From NCBI GenBank assembly GCA_040255465.1, contig JBDZVA010000003.1, positions 806,001 to 870,000 on the forward strand: 64,000 nt of DNA. The letters are read 5' to 3'. The notes beneath the pieces are model-generated. The model worked only from the letters and a program-made list of their open reading frames with translations, did not search any database and was not told the origin of the DNA. Below are positions 17,821 to 26,761 of this stretch, in pieces; position 1 is the stretch's first letter, and the number at the start of each line of letters is the position of its first letter. Both the position numbers and the translations under genes were made by a program. Source of the stretch: UBA5793 sp040255465. GTDB taxonomy: Bacteria > Planctomycetota > Phycisphaerae > Phycisphaerales > UBA5793.

Positions 17821-18498
17821 TCAGCCCCCGGCTCTGCCGGGGGACACGGGCAGCACCGCACCACACTCGCTGCAAACCGCCGAAACGCCGCGCGGATAGC
17901 CGCAAGCCGGGCATTGCCCGCGCCGCCGGCGAACCCATCTTCGAATCAGGCCCGGGACGACGAAGATCGCGAGCAGCAGACCCCCGTACGCGCCGGTGTT
18001 GACGATGAAGCCGGGCCAGATCGGCCGGTAGGGAAGAATGATCGGCAGCGTCTCGTCACGCGGAGGATTCAGTGCCTTGTTCCCAAGTACGAATCCACCC
18101 TTGATGACAATCGATCGCTCGCGTGCAATCACCGACGCAGGTGTCGGACGGACTCGCGCTGACAACGCCAGCGTCGGCCAGCCGCACCCAACGTTGCCCG
18201 TCGAGTCCGCAGCGGGCAGTGCATCGGTTGTCCACCAAGCGCGCCCACTGTACAGCGGGAGCTTAGTCGGTACGAAGGGCAACGTCCCGCGTTCGAATGG
18301 CGGGTACTCCTCGACATACGCGCATCCAAAACCCGTCGCCGCGGAGAGGCGCGTGCGATAGCCTTGCCCCTGATACCGCATGTATCGCGCGTCGGCGAAG
18401 GGGTCACCCCGCGCGATGGCGCAGCCCCACGCCACGGCCACACTCACAGCCGCGCCGAGCACCAGAAACAGAACGATCCTGGCAACCCACCTGATCAC
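17821..18498 (-). CDS. Membrane protein with a C-terminal zinc ribbon
   Basis: 225 residues from a GTG at 18498 ('VIRWVARIVLFLVLGAAVSV'); the longer frame to 18588 overlaps the aldolase gene and adds nothing coding-like. There is an N-terminal membrane helix, an extracytoplasmic middle, a second helix ('GGLLLAIFVVPGLIRRWV') and a cytoplasmic tail with four cysteines (CPACGYPRGVSAVCSECG). This 'CxxCGY...CxxCG' tail is a planctomycete hallmark shared with the gene at 51348-52178. The last eight codons coincide with a strong hairpin, so the C-terminus may be repeat-derived. Confidence 0.78.
   Translation of the reverse strand: MIRWVARIVLFLVLGAAVSVAVAWGCAIARGDPFADARYMRYQGQGYRTRLSAATGFGCAYVEEYPPFERGTLPFVPTKLPLYSGRAWWTTDALPAADSTGNVGCGWPTLALSARVRPTPASVIARERSIVIKGGFVLGNKALNPPRDETLPIILPYRPIWPGFIVNTGAYGGLLLAIFVVPGLIRRWVRRRRGQCPACGYPRGVSAVCSECGAVLPVSPGRAGG
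17825..17843 (-). terminator. GC-rich hairpin overlapping the end of the zinc-ribbon gene
   Basis: CCCCCGGC (17825-17832) and GCCGGGGG (17836-17843) give a perfect 8-bp stem with a 3-nt loop. It lies within the last codons (PGRAGG) and resembles the pyrH-uppP hairpin. It may terminate transcription, although no U-run follows, or be an inserted palindrome. Confidence 0.45.
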
Positions 18499-18560
18499 GC
18501 CGTTGATTGTACAGGATTGGACGCGCCCCAGGCCCCGGGAATTCTCAGCCCCGAGCCCAC

Positions 18561-19241
18561 TCAATACCGATCGTCCGGCAACCCCCACATGTCCCGCTTG
18601 ACATTCAGCAGGTCCGTCATCTCGGCATCCGTCAGCCGCCGGGTCTGGCCAATCAGGCGAAGTTCGATGACCAGCCGGCAGTACGCTTCGAGCATCTCCA
18701 GCCGGGCCAGCGCGCCCTCAAGCGAGTCACCCAGCGTGACCGTACCGTGGCTGCCCAGCAGCATCGCGGCCGTGTTGGGAGTCAGCGCCTTGGCAGTCGC
18801 GTCGGCAAGCAGGCCCGTACCCGGCGTCACATAGGGCACCACCGGAATCCGCCCGAGCAGCAACTCGGCTTCAGGGTGCACCGCATCCGGCAGCGGCAGT
18901 CCCGTGCAGGCCCACGCCGTGCTCTTGGGGGCGTGGGAGTGGATCACCGCCTCGACATCATGACGCTGCTGGTAGACCGCCAGATGCACCGCCCGCTCAC
19001 TGCTGGGGCCGGGGCCGTGGATGTGCTCACCATCATCAACGCGGACGACGCACATGGTGTCCGGCCGCATGCCGCCCTTGCTCACACCGCTGGGGGTGAT
19101 GATGATCAGGTCATCATCAAGTCGGGCGGAAATGTTGCCGTCGCTGCCCGCACAGAACCCCTGCCTCCACATCCGCTCGCCCACATGACAGATCTCATTG
19201 CTGATCGAGTCGTACAGGTCGATAGGAAACGGCAACCCCAT
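18561..19241 (-). CDS. Class II aldolase/adducin-family protein
   Basis: 226 residues, the size of L-fuculose-phosphate aldolase and L-ribulose-5-phosphate 4-epimerase. Visible motifs are 'GSDGNISARLDDDLIIITPSG', the zinc-binding 'AVIHSHAPKSTA', the substrate/metal region 'HPEAELLLGRIPVVPY' and 'LLGSHGTVTLGDSLEGAL'. The likely reaction is cleavage or epimerisation of a phosphorylated sugar using a divalent zinc ion; the exact sugar cannot be read from sequence. The start 'MGLPFPIDLYDSISNEICHV' fits the family. It is divergent from the toxin-antitoxin pair, with 86 bp between. Confidence 0.9.
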   Translation of the reverse strand: MGLPFPIDLYDSISNEICHVGERMWRQGFCAGSDGNISARLDDDLIIITPSGVSKGGMRPDTMCVVRVDDGEHIHGPGPSSERAVHLAVYQQRHDVEAVIHSHAPKSTAWACTGLPLPDAVHPEAELLLGRIPVVPYVTPGTGLLADATAKALTPNTAAMLLGSHGTVTLGDSLEGALARLEMLEAYCRLVIELRLIGQTRRLTDAEMTDLLNVKRDMWGLPDDRY

Positions 19242-19327
19242 GGGCCAAGTCTATTCCAAGATGTGGGAGGCTCAAGGTGCGGCGGTGTCGGTTCGCCGGG
19301 CTGCGTCACGTCTATCATCATCTGAGC

Positions 19328-19546
19328 ATGTCAAACGCCGTCTTTCATCGCGATCCCCAGATTCTCGGCGGAGCGCCCGTCTTCGTCGGCACGCGTGTAC
19401 CGGTCCAGACGCTCATGGACTGTCTTGAGCAGGGCGATTCACTGGGGGACTTCCTGGCCGACTTCCCTTCCGTCACCCGCGAGCAAGCCGTCGCCGCTCT
19501 CGAACTGGCCAAGCAGATGTTGATCCGCGATGCAAGTGCTGCTTGA
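19328..19546 (+). CDS. DUF433 antitoxin
   Basis: 72 residues: 'FHRDPQILGGAPVFVGTRVP', then 'LMDCLEQGDSLGDFLADFPSV', the standard DUF433 sequence with a winged-helix DNA-binding fold. I place the start at the ATG at 19328; the longer frame reads antisense to the aldolase promoter region. It overlaps the downstream toxin gene by 17 bp, the usual antitoxin-first order. It is expected to neutralise the DUF5615 protein and repress the pair. Confidence 0.92.
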   Translation: MSNAVFHRDPQILGGAPVFVGTRVPVQTLMDCLEQGDSLGDFLADFPSVTREQAVAALELAKQMLIRDASAA

Positions 19547-19850
19547 TGAATGCCTACCCAGGCGACTGGCCGCCACTCTCGTCGGCCACGATGTCACAAC
19601 CGTGCCAGAGCAAGGCTGGAGCGGCGCCCAAAACGGAGCCCTCCTCGCGCTGGCCAGCCGGGCGGGGTTCGACGCGTTCATCACCATTGACCAGCATCTC
19701 GTCGCCCAGCCGCAGGCGGAATCACCCCCGATGGTCATCGTCGTACTCCGTGCCAAATCGAGTCGGCTGCAGGATCTGGAGCCGCTGGCAACGGATGTCC
19801 TGCTCGCTCTGGCTGACCCCACACCTCGCGTCATCCATGTCGGAAACTAG
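19530..19850 (+). CDS. DUF5615 PIN-like toxin
   Basis: 106 residues with the DUF5615 PIN-like pattern: 'MQVLLDECLPRRLAATLVGH' contains the first acidic metal ligands (D6, E7), then 'VPEQGWSGAQNGALLALA' and 'FDAFITIDQHLVAQ' supply further acidic positions. Such proteins are predicted RNases of type II toxin-antitoxin systems. The frame is intact and directly precedes speA by 75 bp. Confidence 0.92.
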   Translation: MQVLLDECLPRRLAATLVGHDVTTVPEQGWSGAQNGALLALASRAGFDAFITIDQHLVAQPQAESPPMVIVVLRAKSSRLQDLEPLATDVLLALADPTPRVIHVGN

Positions 19851-19925
19851 CCGGGCCCGGGCTGGCGCGGCGCAAGTCGCTGCGGAACTGAACAACATCC
19901 TCGGACACTCGACTACAATCCCCCT

Positions 19926-21911
19926 ATGACCACGATCTCAAAGCCCGGACGCGGGGTTCTCGACCCCGCGTGGACCATTGACGACGCCATCGATCTCTAC
20001 GACATCGAGGCGTGGGGTAAGGGCTATTTCAGCATCAACGATGCCGGCCACGTCGTCGTCCGCCCCACGCGCGACGCCTCAGCCGAGATCGACCTCACCG
20101 AGGTCATGGAGGGGCTCAAGGAGCGCGACATCCACTCCCCCGTGCTGCTTCGCTTCAGCGGCATTCTCCAGTCCCGCATGCAGGACATCGCCGGCGCCTT
20201 CCGCACCGCCATGACCGAGAACGAGTACCGCGGCGCCTACTGCTCCGTCTATCCCATCAAGGTCAACCAGCAGCGCCTCGTCGTCGAAGAGGTCTACCGC
20301 TTCGGCAAAGAGTTCGACTTCGGCCTCGAAGTCGGCTCCAAGCCCGAACTCCTTGCCGTCCTCGGCATGACCCCCGACGCCAACGGCCGGCTCATCGTCT
20401 GCAATGGCTTCAAGGACGATAAGTACATCGAAGCCGTCATCCTCGCGACCAAACTCGGCCGCAACATCATCCCCGTCGTCGAGAGTTTCCACGAACTGCT
20501 GCTCATCGCCAAGTATGCCAAGAAGTACGACGTGCGGCCCCGCATCGGCGTGCGCGTCAAACTCGCCTCCCAGGGCGTCGGGCGATGGAAGACCTCCGCC
20601 GGCGCTCGCTCGAAGTTCGGCCTGTTCGTCAGCGAAATCCTCCGCATGGTCGAGTTCCTCAAAGAAAACGACATGCTCGACTGCCTGCAACTGCTCCATT
20701 GCCACATCGGCAGCCAGATCTACGACATCCGCCACGTGAAAACAGCGGTCAACGAACTCGCCCACGTCTACGTCGAACTCGTCAAGCTCGGAGCCGGACT
20801 CAAACACATCGACGTCGGCGGCGGCATGGGCGTCGACTACGACGGCTCGCAGACCAACTTCGAATCGTCGATGAACTACACCCTCGTCGAGTACGCCAGC
20901 GACGTCGTCTATCGCATCAAGACCGTCTGCGAAGACCATGAAGTCGAACACCCCACCATCGTGACCGAATGCGGCCGCGCAATGGTCGCGTTCCACAGCA
21001 TTCTCGTTTTCAATGTGCTCGGCAGCAGCGGTCTGGATCGGTTCCCCATTCCGCAATCGATGGATGAAGCAGGCGCGCCGGAAGCGGAAATCCCCCAGCC
21101 GATCTACGACCTCTTCGACGCCTACAACAGCGTCGGCCCGCGCCGGCTCGTCGAAGCCTACCACGACGCCATCCAGGCGCGCGACGAGGCGATGAACCTC
21201 TTCAACCTCGGCTACATGACCCTGCAGATGCGCGGCATGGCCGAGCGACTCTTCTGGGGCGTCTGCGCCAAAGTCCGCGATATCTGCCGCGGCCTCGACT
21301 CCGTTCCCGAAGAGTTCGAAGACCTCGAAGTCATCCTCAGCGACACCTACTTCTGCAACTTCTCACTCTTCCAGTCGCTGCCCGACTCCTGGGCCGTGGA
21401 CCAGATCTTCCCCGTCATGCCCCTCCAGCGCCTCAACGAGCGGCCGACGCGCCAGGGCGTGCTCGCCGACATCACTTGCGACAGCGACGGCAAGATTGAC
21501 CGCTTCGTCGATCGCCGCGACATTCGCAAAACACTGGGGCTGCACGAAGTCGCTGTTGGCGAGGAATACCACCTCGGCGCGTTTCTCGTCGGCGCCTACC
21601 AGGAAACACTTGGCGACCTGCACAACCTCTTCGGCGACACCCACGTCGTTCACATCAGCATGGACGAAGAAGGCGACTGGTCCATCGACGAACTCATCCA
21701 GGGCGACAAGGTTCGGGCCGTGCTCGGCTACGTGCAGTTCGACGTCGAGAAACTCGAGCAGAACCTCCGACGCGATTGCGAACAGGCCGTCAAGAGCAAA
21801 CGATTCAACGTGCGCGAGAGTCAACTCCTGCTGCGGTTCTACAAGGATGGCCTCGAGAGCTACACCTATCTTGAACCCGGCGGTTCCGATCGAACAAAGC
21901 ACCGCGACTGA
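19926..21911 (+). CDS. speA: Biosynthetic arginine decarboxylase
   Basis: 661 residues, normal for the SpeA type. It decarboxylates L-arginine to agmatine with pyridoxal phosphate in polyamine synthesis. The PLP lysine is K112 in 'CSVYPIKVNQQRLVVEEV'. Other hallmarks are 'FGLEVGSKPELLAVLGM', 'LHCHIGSQIYDIRHVKTAV', 'IDVGGGMGVDYDGSQTNFES' and 'TECGRAMVAFHSILVFNVLG'. The C-terminal part (Cys-containing 'ILSDTYFCNFSLFQSLPDSW' and 'ADITCDSDGKIDRFVD') completes the active site at the dimer interface. It is followed 47 bp later by agmatinase, so both steps to putrescine are adjacent. Confidence 0.97.
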   Translation: MTTISKPGRGVLDPAWTIDDAIDLYDIEAWGKGYFSINDAGHVVVRPTRDASAEIDLTEVMEGLKERDIHSPVLLRFSGILQSRMQDIAGAFRTAMTENEYRGAYCSVYPIKVNQQRLVVEEVYRFGKEFDFGLEVGSKPELLAVLGMTPDANGRLIVCNGFKDDKYIEAVILATKLGRNIIPVVESFHELLLIAKYAKKYDVRPRIGVRVKLASQGVGRWKTSAGARSKFGLFVSEILRMVEFLKENDMLDCLQLLHCHIGSQIYDIRHVKTAVNELAHVYVELVKLGAGLKHIDVGGGMGVDYDGSQTNFESSMNYTLVEYASDVVYRIKTVCEDHEVEHPTIVTECGRAMVAFHSILVFNVLGSSGLDRFPIPQSMDEAGAPEAEIPQPIYDLFDAYNSVGPRRLVEAYHDAIQARDEAMNLFNLGYMTLQMRGMAERLFWGVCAKVRDICRGLDSVPEEFEDLEVILSDTYFCNFSLFQSLPDSWAVDQIFPVMPLQRLNERPTRQGVLADITCDSDGKIDRFVDRRDIRKTLGLHEVAVGEEYHLGAFLVGAYQETLGDLHNLFGDTHVVHISMDEEGDWSIDELIQGDKVRAVLGYVQFDVEKLEQNLRRDCEQAVKSKRFNVRESQLLLRFYKDGLESYTYLEPGGSDRTKHRD

Positions 21912-21958
21912 CGTATCCCGACGATCACGCTTTTCGATCACGCCATCTGAGAGAGACG

Positions 21959-22843
21959 ATGTCCTATCACCACCAGCCGCGCAATCCGGGGTTTCTCGAC
22001 CTGCCGCCCGAGATGCGCGACCCGCGCGACTCACGCTTTGCCGTCCTTCCCGTGCCCTACGACGAAACGAGCAGTTGGAAGAAAGGCTCGGACAAGGGGC
22101 CCGAAGCGATCATCGACGCGTCGGCCATCGTCGAGTGGTACGACATACAGACCAACGCCGAAGCGTGCCGCCGAGGCATCACCACGCTGCCGCCCATTGA
22201 CTGGAAGGGATCTCCAAAGGAACTGGCGGACCATGTCGAAGCAGCGCTGGACGCGATATTCGATCGCGAGCAGTTGCCCATCGTGCTCGGGGGCGAACAC
22301 AGCGTGTCCATTGGCGCCATTCGCGCCGCAGCCCGGCGCGTCAAGGGACTGTCGGTCCTCCAGATCGATGCCCACGGCGACACACGAGAGGAGTATGAGG
22401 GCAGCCCCTACAGCCACGCCTGCGTCATGGCGTGGGCCAAACAGTGGTGCCCGGTTGTCCAGGTCGGCATTCGCGCCATCGACGCCTCCGAAGCCGAAGT
22501 CATGGATCGCGATCGCGTCTTCTTCGCCCACGACATCGTGCAGAACCCGGACACCTCGTGGATGGACCGCGCCATCGACCTGCTCAGCGATGATGTCTAC
22601 ATCACCATCGACCTCGATGCGTTCGATCCCGGCCTCATCCCGGCAACCGGCACGCCCGAACCGGGCGGCCTGTCGTGGTCAGACGTCGATCGATTCCTGA
22701 ATCGAGTCGTCGCCAAGCGACGCGTGACTGCATTTGACGTCGTCGAACTGCTGCCCATGCCCGGCCACCACGCCAGCGCATTCGCCGCCGCCAAACTCGT
22801 CTACCGCCTCATCAGCATGATCGTCGCCCGCGAACCCACCTGA
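21959..22843 (+). CDS. speB: Agmatinase
   Basis: 294 residues of the ureohydrolase family, hydrolysing agmatine to putrescine and urea with a binuclear Mn centre. Metal ligands appear in order: 'VLGGEHSVSIG' (His, about residue 113), 'QIDAHGDTREEYEG' (Asp, His, Asp, about 137-141) and 'TIDLDAFDPGLIPATGTPEP' (Asp, Asp, about 219-221). A GAGAGA site precedes the ATG. Its place directly behind speA supports agmatinase over arginase. Confidence 0.95.
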   Translation: MSYHHQPRNPGFLDLPPEMRDPRDSRFAVLPVPYDETSSWKKGSDKGPEAIIDASAIVEWYDIQTNAEACRRGITTLPPIDWKGSPKELADHVEAALDAIFDREQLPIVLGGEHSVSIGAIRAAARRVKGLSVLQIDAHGDTREEYEGSPYSHACVMAWAKQWCPVVQVGIRAIDASEAEVMDRDRVFFAHDIVQNPDTSWMDRAIDLLSDDVYITIDLDAFDPGLIPATGTPEPGGLSWSDVDRFLNRVVAKRRVTAFDVVELLPMPGHHASAFAAAKLVYRLISMIVAREPT

Positions 22844-22852
22844 CGCTCCCGT

Positions 22853-23866
22853 TCAGATGCGAACACGAACGCTCTCGCCTTGGGCCGCACTCGTCCGCGC
22901 TGCGTCAAAAATCTCCACGACACGAAGCGATTGACGGGCCGTGACCAGCAGCGGCGTGCCGTCGCGCACCGCTTCGAGAAAGTTGCGGTGCAGATCAGCC
23001 GGCGCAATGGTGGTGTTCAGTGTCTTCTCCGCACCGTCCGCGTCGCGTGCCGTCAGCGTGTCCCAGTTCGCGATCAGTGAGCCGCGATCACCAACGACAA
23101 GCCACTTGCCGCCGGGCCCGATCGGACAGACGTCGCTCTTGCCCACCAGCGCCCGGGCGCCATTCTCAAACAGCAGGTCGATCATGAAGTGATCGTCAGC
23201 GTCGCCGTGCCGCACGTGCCGCACTTCGCCGAGCACGCTGACAACCGGACCGGCACCTTCCATCAGCGTGAGCGCCTGGTCCACCAGATGCGGCCCCCAG
23301 TCGAGCATCGAACCGCCGCCCAGGCCGGCCGTCACCCGCCACGACTGGTTGAACTCCGGCGTGCCAAAGCGAGTGGCGGGCTCGCGCTCGAAAAGTCGAT
23401 TCTCCACGCGCAGCACCGATCCGATGAAGCCGCTCTCGACGATCTGACTGACGCGCAGAAAGTCCGCATCCCACCGGCGATTGTGAAACACGCTGCACAG
23501 CACGCCCGCCCGCTCACAGACTTCGCAGATGGTTCGCGCCTCGGGCGCCGTCATCGCCAGGGGCTTTTCAATAAGCATCGGGATCCCGCGCCCGGCCAGC
23601 GCTTCGACCACCTCCAGCCGCACGCTCGTATGCGGCGAGACGAGGGCCGCGCGAATCCCGCCGCCAAGGAACGCATCCATGCTGTCGTACGTGTGGGGAA
23701 TCTTGAGCGCCGTCGCTGCCGCGCGGCGAGCCGGCGTGACATCGAGCACGGCCTCGACCGTCCACCCCGCCTTGCGCAGCGCGGGAAGGTGGCACAATTC
23801 AGCCATCTTGCCGAACCCAACGATGCCGATCTTGACAGGAGCGCCGGCGGTGCGGGGTGAGGTCAT
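22853..23866 (-). CDS. Gfo/Idh/MocA-family oxidoreductase
   Basis: 337 residues from the ATG at 23866; a longer frame to 23932 would overlap the upstream gene. The Rossmann fold opens with 'VKIGIVGFGKMAELCHLPAL' and the family lysine motif is 'LIEKPLAMTAPEA'. The C-terminal alpha/beta domain carries 'NQSWRVTAGLGGGSMLDWGPHLVDQAL' (read as two pieces), with the His expected at the active site. It is a likely NAD(P)-dependent sugar or inositol dehydrogenase; the substrate is unknown. It lies 32 bp behind the exported-protein gene and converges with speB 9 bp away, with no obvious terminator between. Confidence 0.93.
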   Translation of the reverse strand: MTSPRTAGAPVKIGIVGFGKMAELCHLPALRKAGWTVEAVLDVTPARRAAATALKIPHTYDSMDAFLGGGIRAALVSPHTSVRLEVVEALAGRGIPMLIEKPLAMTAPEARTICEVCERAGVLCSVFHNRRWDADFLRVSQIVESGFIGSVLRVENRLFEREPATRFGTPEFNQSWRVTAGLGGGSMLDWGPHLVDQALTLMEGAGPVVSVLGEVRHVRHGDADDHFMIDLLFENGARALVGKSDVCPIGPGGKWLVVGDRGSLIANWDTLTARDADGAEKTLNTTIAPADLHRNFLEAVRDGTPLLVTARQSLRVVEIFDAARTSAAQGESVRVRI

Positions 23867-23898
23867 CTGTTGGCTCGCAGAGAGGGCTCGATCAACGC

Positions 23899-24816
23899 TC
23901 ACGGCTCGTGGCGGTTCACGTAAGCCGTCCACTTCTTCACGTCAGTCGATCGAATGGCGTAGGTGCTGTACCGCACGTCGGCCGGCTGGGTGGCGTAGAA
24001 GACAACATCACGCACGATCCGCGTCTCATCCCCGGGGAGATCCTCGAGGTACCTGAGCAGTCTCCAGCGCTGTTCAAGCGAGATGGTGTCATCATTCATT
24101 CGTTCGCGCAGCGCCTTGGTCAGGCGCGTCTTCACCGCACGCGTGTCGCTCGCACTTGCAATGCGACCCTGAAGATCAAACAGCAGCACGCCCACTCGCC
24201 GCATTCCCGTTTCGGGCATCGCGTCCGCGACCAGTTCGCGAAACTTCAGCGCCGGCTGGTTGAGCAACTCAACCTGCTTGTCCTCGAAATGCACCGCGTT
24301 CCACCGCTGCTCGAGTTCGGCCTTGACATCCGCATTGCGACCAGCTCCCAGCGCCAGCCGCTCCAGCGTCTTGTGGATCTCGGTGTTGGCCGAAGGACAG
24401 CGCTCCAGTCGCGGCAGGTGCGCGATGAGCCGATCAAACGCGGCGTCGTCCATGCCCGACAGATCAACGTTGAAACTGAGCAGTTGCCAGCGAATGTAGG
24501 CGTCCACGGCGGCATCATCGCGATCCTGCACCTGAGTGATGGCGTCAATCACATCTTCGGCCCGGACACGATGCGCGAAGCTGTCAGCGAAATCCGGCTG
24601 CTGCCGCGGCAGGTTGCCGGTGCCGCGAAACGCCTGCCCCTCTTCCCGCAACTGCCCGATGGCCAGTTGCAACGCCATGTCCGGGGCGATCACGGGCGGC
24701 GCCACCACAGACGCGGGCTGCGGTTGAGTGGATGACGGCCGCTGCGCAGAGGCGTCAACCGCCGCAGCCAGCAGCAACGCCACTCCGAGATACTGGATGG
24801 TCCGCCACGCGCTCAT
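23899..24816 (-). CDS. Exported alpha-helical protein of unknown function
   Basis: 305 residues from the ATG at 24816, which gives a clean signal peptide ('MSAWRTIQYLGVALLLAAAV' ending near DASAQ) and has GGGAG upstream; the longer frame has no such peptide at its N-terminus. After a Pro/Ser-rich linker the mature part is helical, with alternating Leu/Arg/Asp ('AFDRLIAHLPRLERCPSANT'). No known domain is recognised. It lies downstream of rpsG, beyond a hairpin, where fusA is found in many bacteria. Confidence 0.78.
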   Translation of the reverse strand: MSAWRTIQYLGVALLLAAAVDASAQRPSSTQPQPASVVAPPVIAPDMALQLAIGQLREEGQAFRGTGNLPRQQPDFADSFAHRVRAEDVIDAITQVQDRDDAAVDAYIRWQLLSFNVDLSGMDDAAFDRLIAHLPRLERCPSANTEIHKTLERLALGAGRNADVKAELEQRWNAVHFEDKQVELLNQPALKFRELVADAMPETGMRRVGVLLFDLQGRIASASDTRAVKTRLTKALRERMNDDTISLEQRWRLLRYLEDLPGDETRIVRDVVFYATQPADVRYSTYAIRSTDVKKWTAYVNRHEP

Positions 24817-24909
24817 CCGAGACTCCCACCCATCCACCGCAGGCATAGTACAAACAACCCGAGCGGCGAGCAAGCGACCCGCCCACCGCCACCAACCTCC
24901 AATGAATAA

Positions 24910-24929
24910 CCGCAGGCTCTCGCCTGCGG
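24910..24929 (-). terminator. Hairpin downstream of rpsG
   Basis: CCGCAGGC (24910-24917) and GCCTGCGG (24922-24929) form a perfect 8-bp stem with a TCTC loop. On the minus strand it follows the rpsG stop by about 33 nt and is trailed by TTATTCATT, a modest U-rich tail. It probably ends the rpsL-rpsG transcript and separates it from the exported-protein gene. Confidence 0.55.
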
Positions 24930-24962
24930 CTATGGGTTTCAATCATTCGTTGCCGGAGCCGC

Positions 24963-25457
24963 TTAGAACGCGAAGTGGGCAAACGCCTTGTTCGCATCAG
25001 CCATGCGGTGCGTGTTGTCACGCGTGGTCATCGCCTTGCCTTCGCCCTTGGCGGCGTCGTACAACTCGCGGGCGAGGCGGTCGCACATCGGCTTGCCCTT
25101 CTCGCCGCGCGCTGCGTCGAGAATCCAGCGGAACGCAAGGCTCTGCTGACGCTTGCGATTCACCTGCACGGGAACCTGGTAGTTCGCTCCGCCGACGCGC
25201 TTGGAACGCACTTCGACCTGCGGGCGGACGTTGTTGATCGCTCGCTCGAACACTTCGATCGGCGAACGAGGCATGTCCGGGTTCTTGTCTTTCTCAAGGC
25301 GGTCGGCGATGCGATCAAACGCGTCATACACGACGCGCTCCGCCACCGACTTCTTGCCGTCGCTCATCACGCAGTTGATGAACCGCGCGAGCGTCAGGTT
25401 CTGAAACTTCGGATCCGGCCTGAGTTGCTTGTCTGCTTTGGTAATGCGTCCGGCCAT
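24963..25457 (-). CDS. rpsG: 30S ribosomal protein S7
   Basis: 164 residues, slightly longer than the usual 156 because of a few inserted residues. Family blocks: 'FQNLTLARFINCVMSDGKKS', 'VFERAINNVRPQVEVRSKRV', 'GGANYQVPVQVNRKRQQSLA', 'RMADANKAFAHF'. S7 nucleates assembly of the 30S head on 16S rRNA and contacts the E-site tRNA. It follows rpsL by 167 bp, wider than in a tight operon, and is not followed by fusA. Confidence 0.97.
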   Translation of the reverse strand: MAGRITKADKQLRPDPKFQNLTLARFINCVMSDGKKSVAERVVYDAFDRIADRLEKDKNPDMPRSPIEVFERAINNVRPQVEVRSKRVGGANYQVPVQVNRKRQQSLAFRWILDAARGEKGKPMCDRLARELYDAAKGEGKAMTTRDNTHRMADANKAFAHFAF

Positions 25458-25624
25458 TTGAAACTCCTGTCTGGCTCATCCGGCCGATCGAATCCGATCG
25501 GCCCATCTGTTCACCGCACCGATCTGGCGAGGCTCGATGCGATTACTTGCCGTGTGATTGCACTCGCGCCCACATTGAGCGCGAGGTAAGGTACTGGCGA
25601 TTCCACCCGCCGCGTCGGCTGCGA

Positions 25625-25996
<372 letters not shown>

Positions 25997-26203
25997 ACCG
26001 ACTCAACTCCGTATCTTTGATGTGCGGGGAGGCATTCCCACCAGGGAGGGCATTCCCATCTTTCGAGACTGCAATCGTAGCCCCGGCCCCGGGCCGGTCC
26101 AGAGGAGGGGGAATCAGGCCATTGGGACTGCGGAGCGGGCCTGGGGGGGGTGAGGGGGTGGGGCCCTCCGGCGGGGCTCAGGATCTGCGAGGGTGAGGGG
26201 GTG

Positions 26204-26277
26204 AACCAGACTGAAGCGCGAGCGAAGAGTTCGACGCCGAATGGGGCGTTCGTCCTCGCTGGCGCGTCGGTCTGGTT
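26204..26277. repeat. Palindromic repeat with AACCAGAC/GTCTGGTT arms
   Basis: AACCAGAC (26204-26211) pairs with GTCTGGTT (26270-26277), with further complementarity inside (GCGCGAGCGA against TCGCTGGCGCG). The segment ACCAGACTGAAGCGCGAGCG recurs, inverted, at 52331-52354 with two differences in 24 positions. Confidence 0.75.
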
Positions 26278-26500
26278 GGGGTGAGTGAGGCACGTCTACC
26301 TATAGGGATTCGCGTGCGCGGGTGTGCGGGGGCGGGTTGATTTGCGGGTCGTGAGGGCAGGTCGGGCGGGAGACGAGCGGCCGGGACGGCGAAGTTTTTT
26401 CGGGCCTCAGGCAGTCGCAGTGCGGCTTTCAGAAAATGTGCTCAACAAAACCCGTGCCAACACGGAGATGCACCATGTTGGGAACTTTTCATGCGCGCCA

Positions 26501-26575
26501 GAGCGCTCCTGTGCGCGATTTTTGAGCGCGGTGGTGCGCTTGCGAGCGCTTCCGTGCAAACGAGCGCCTCTGTGC
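26501..26575. repeat. Four-copy GAGCGC-N4-GTGC array (iteron-like)
   Basis: The motif occurs at 26501, 26524, 26544 and 26562 with spacers TCCT, GGTG, TTCC and CTCT. All ten fixed positions are kept in each copy, and starts are 23, 20 and 18 bp apart, about two helical turns. A segment of phased T-tracts follows immediately. The layout suggests an array of protein-binding sites. Confidence 0.7.
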
Positions 26576-26717
26576 GGGACGAATCAGGAATTTTCGTCGA
26601 TTTTCATTTTTCTGAGGGGGGTGATTTTGAGTTTTGCTCAACTTTTCTGCGTTTTCAAAAAGTCGGCGCACGGGATGCAGTTTGGATGGTGCGCGTGTGT
26701 GCGGCAGGCGGAAGAGA

Positions 26718-26761
26718 TTCACCACGGAGTCACGGAGAACACAGAGAAATCACAAAGAGAG
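26718..26761. repeat. Dispersed 'CACCACGGAGTCACGGAGAA' repeat
   Basis: The sequence CACCACGGAGTCACGGAGAA continuing into CACAGAGAAATCACAAAGAG is a familiar non-coding dispersed repeat in planctomycete and other large bacterial genomes. It is usually intergenic and has no open reading frame of its own. Confidence 0.7.

Noticed and set aside
26206..26290. tRNA gene
   Set aside because: The GTTCGA here belongs to a palindromic repeat; no acceptor or anticodon stem can be drawn.
26501..26575. Short CRISPR array
   Set aside because: The repeat is only 10 fixed bases with 4-10 bp between copies, far shorter than CRISPR repeats and spacers, and no cas gene is present.
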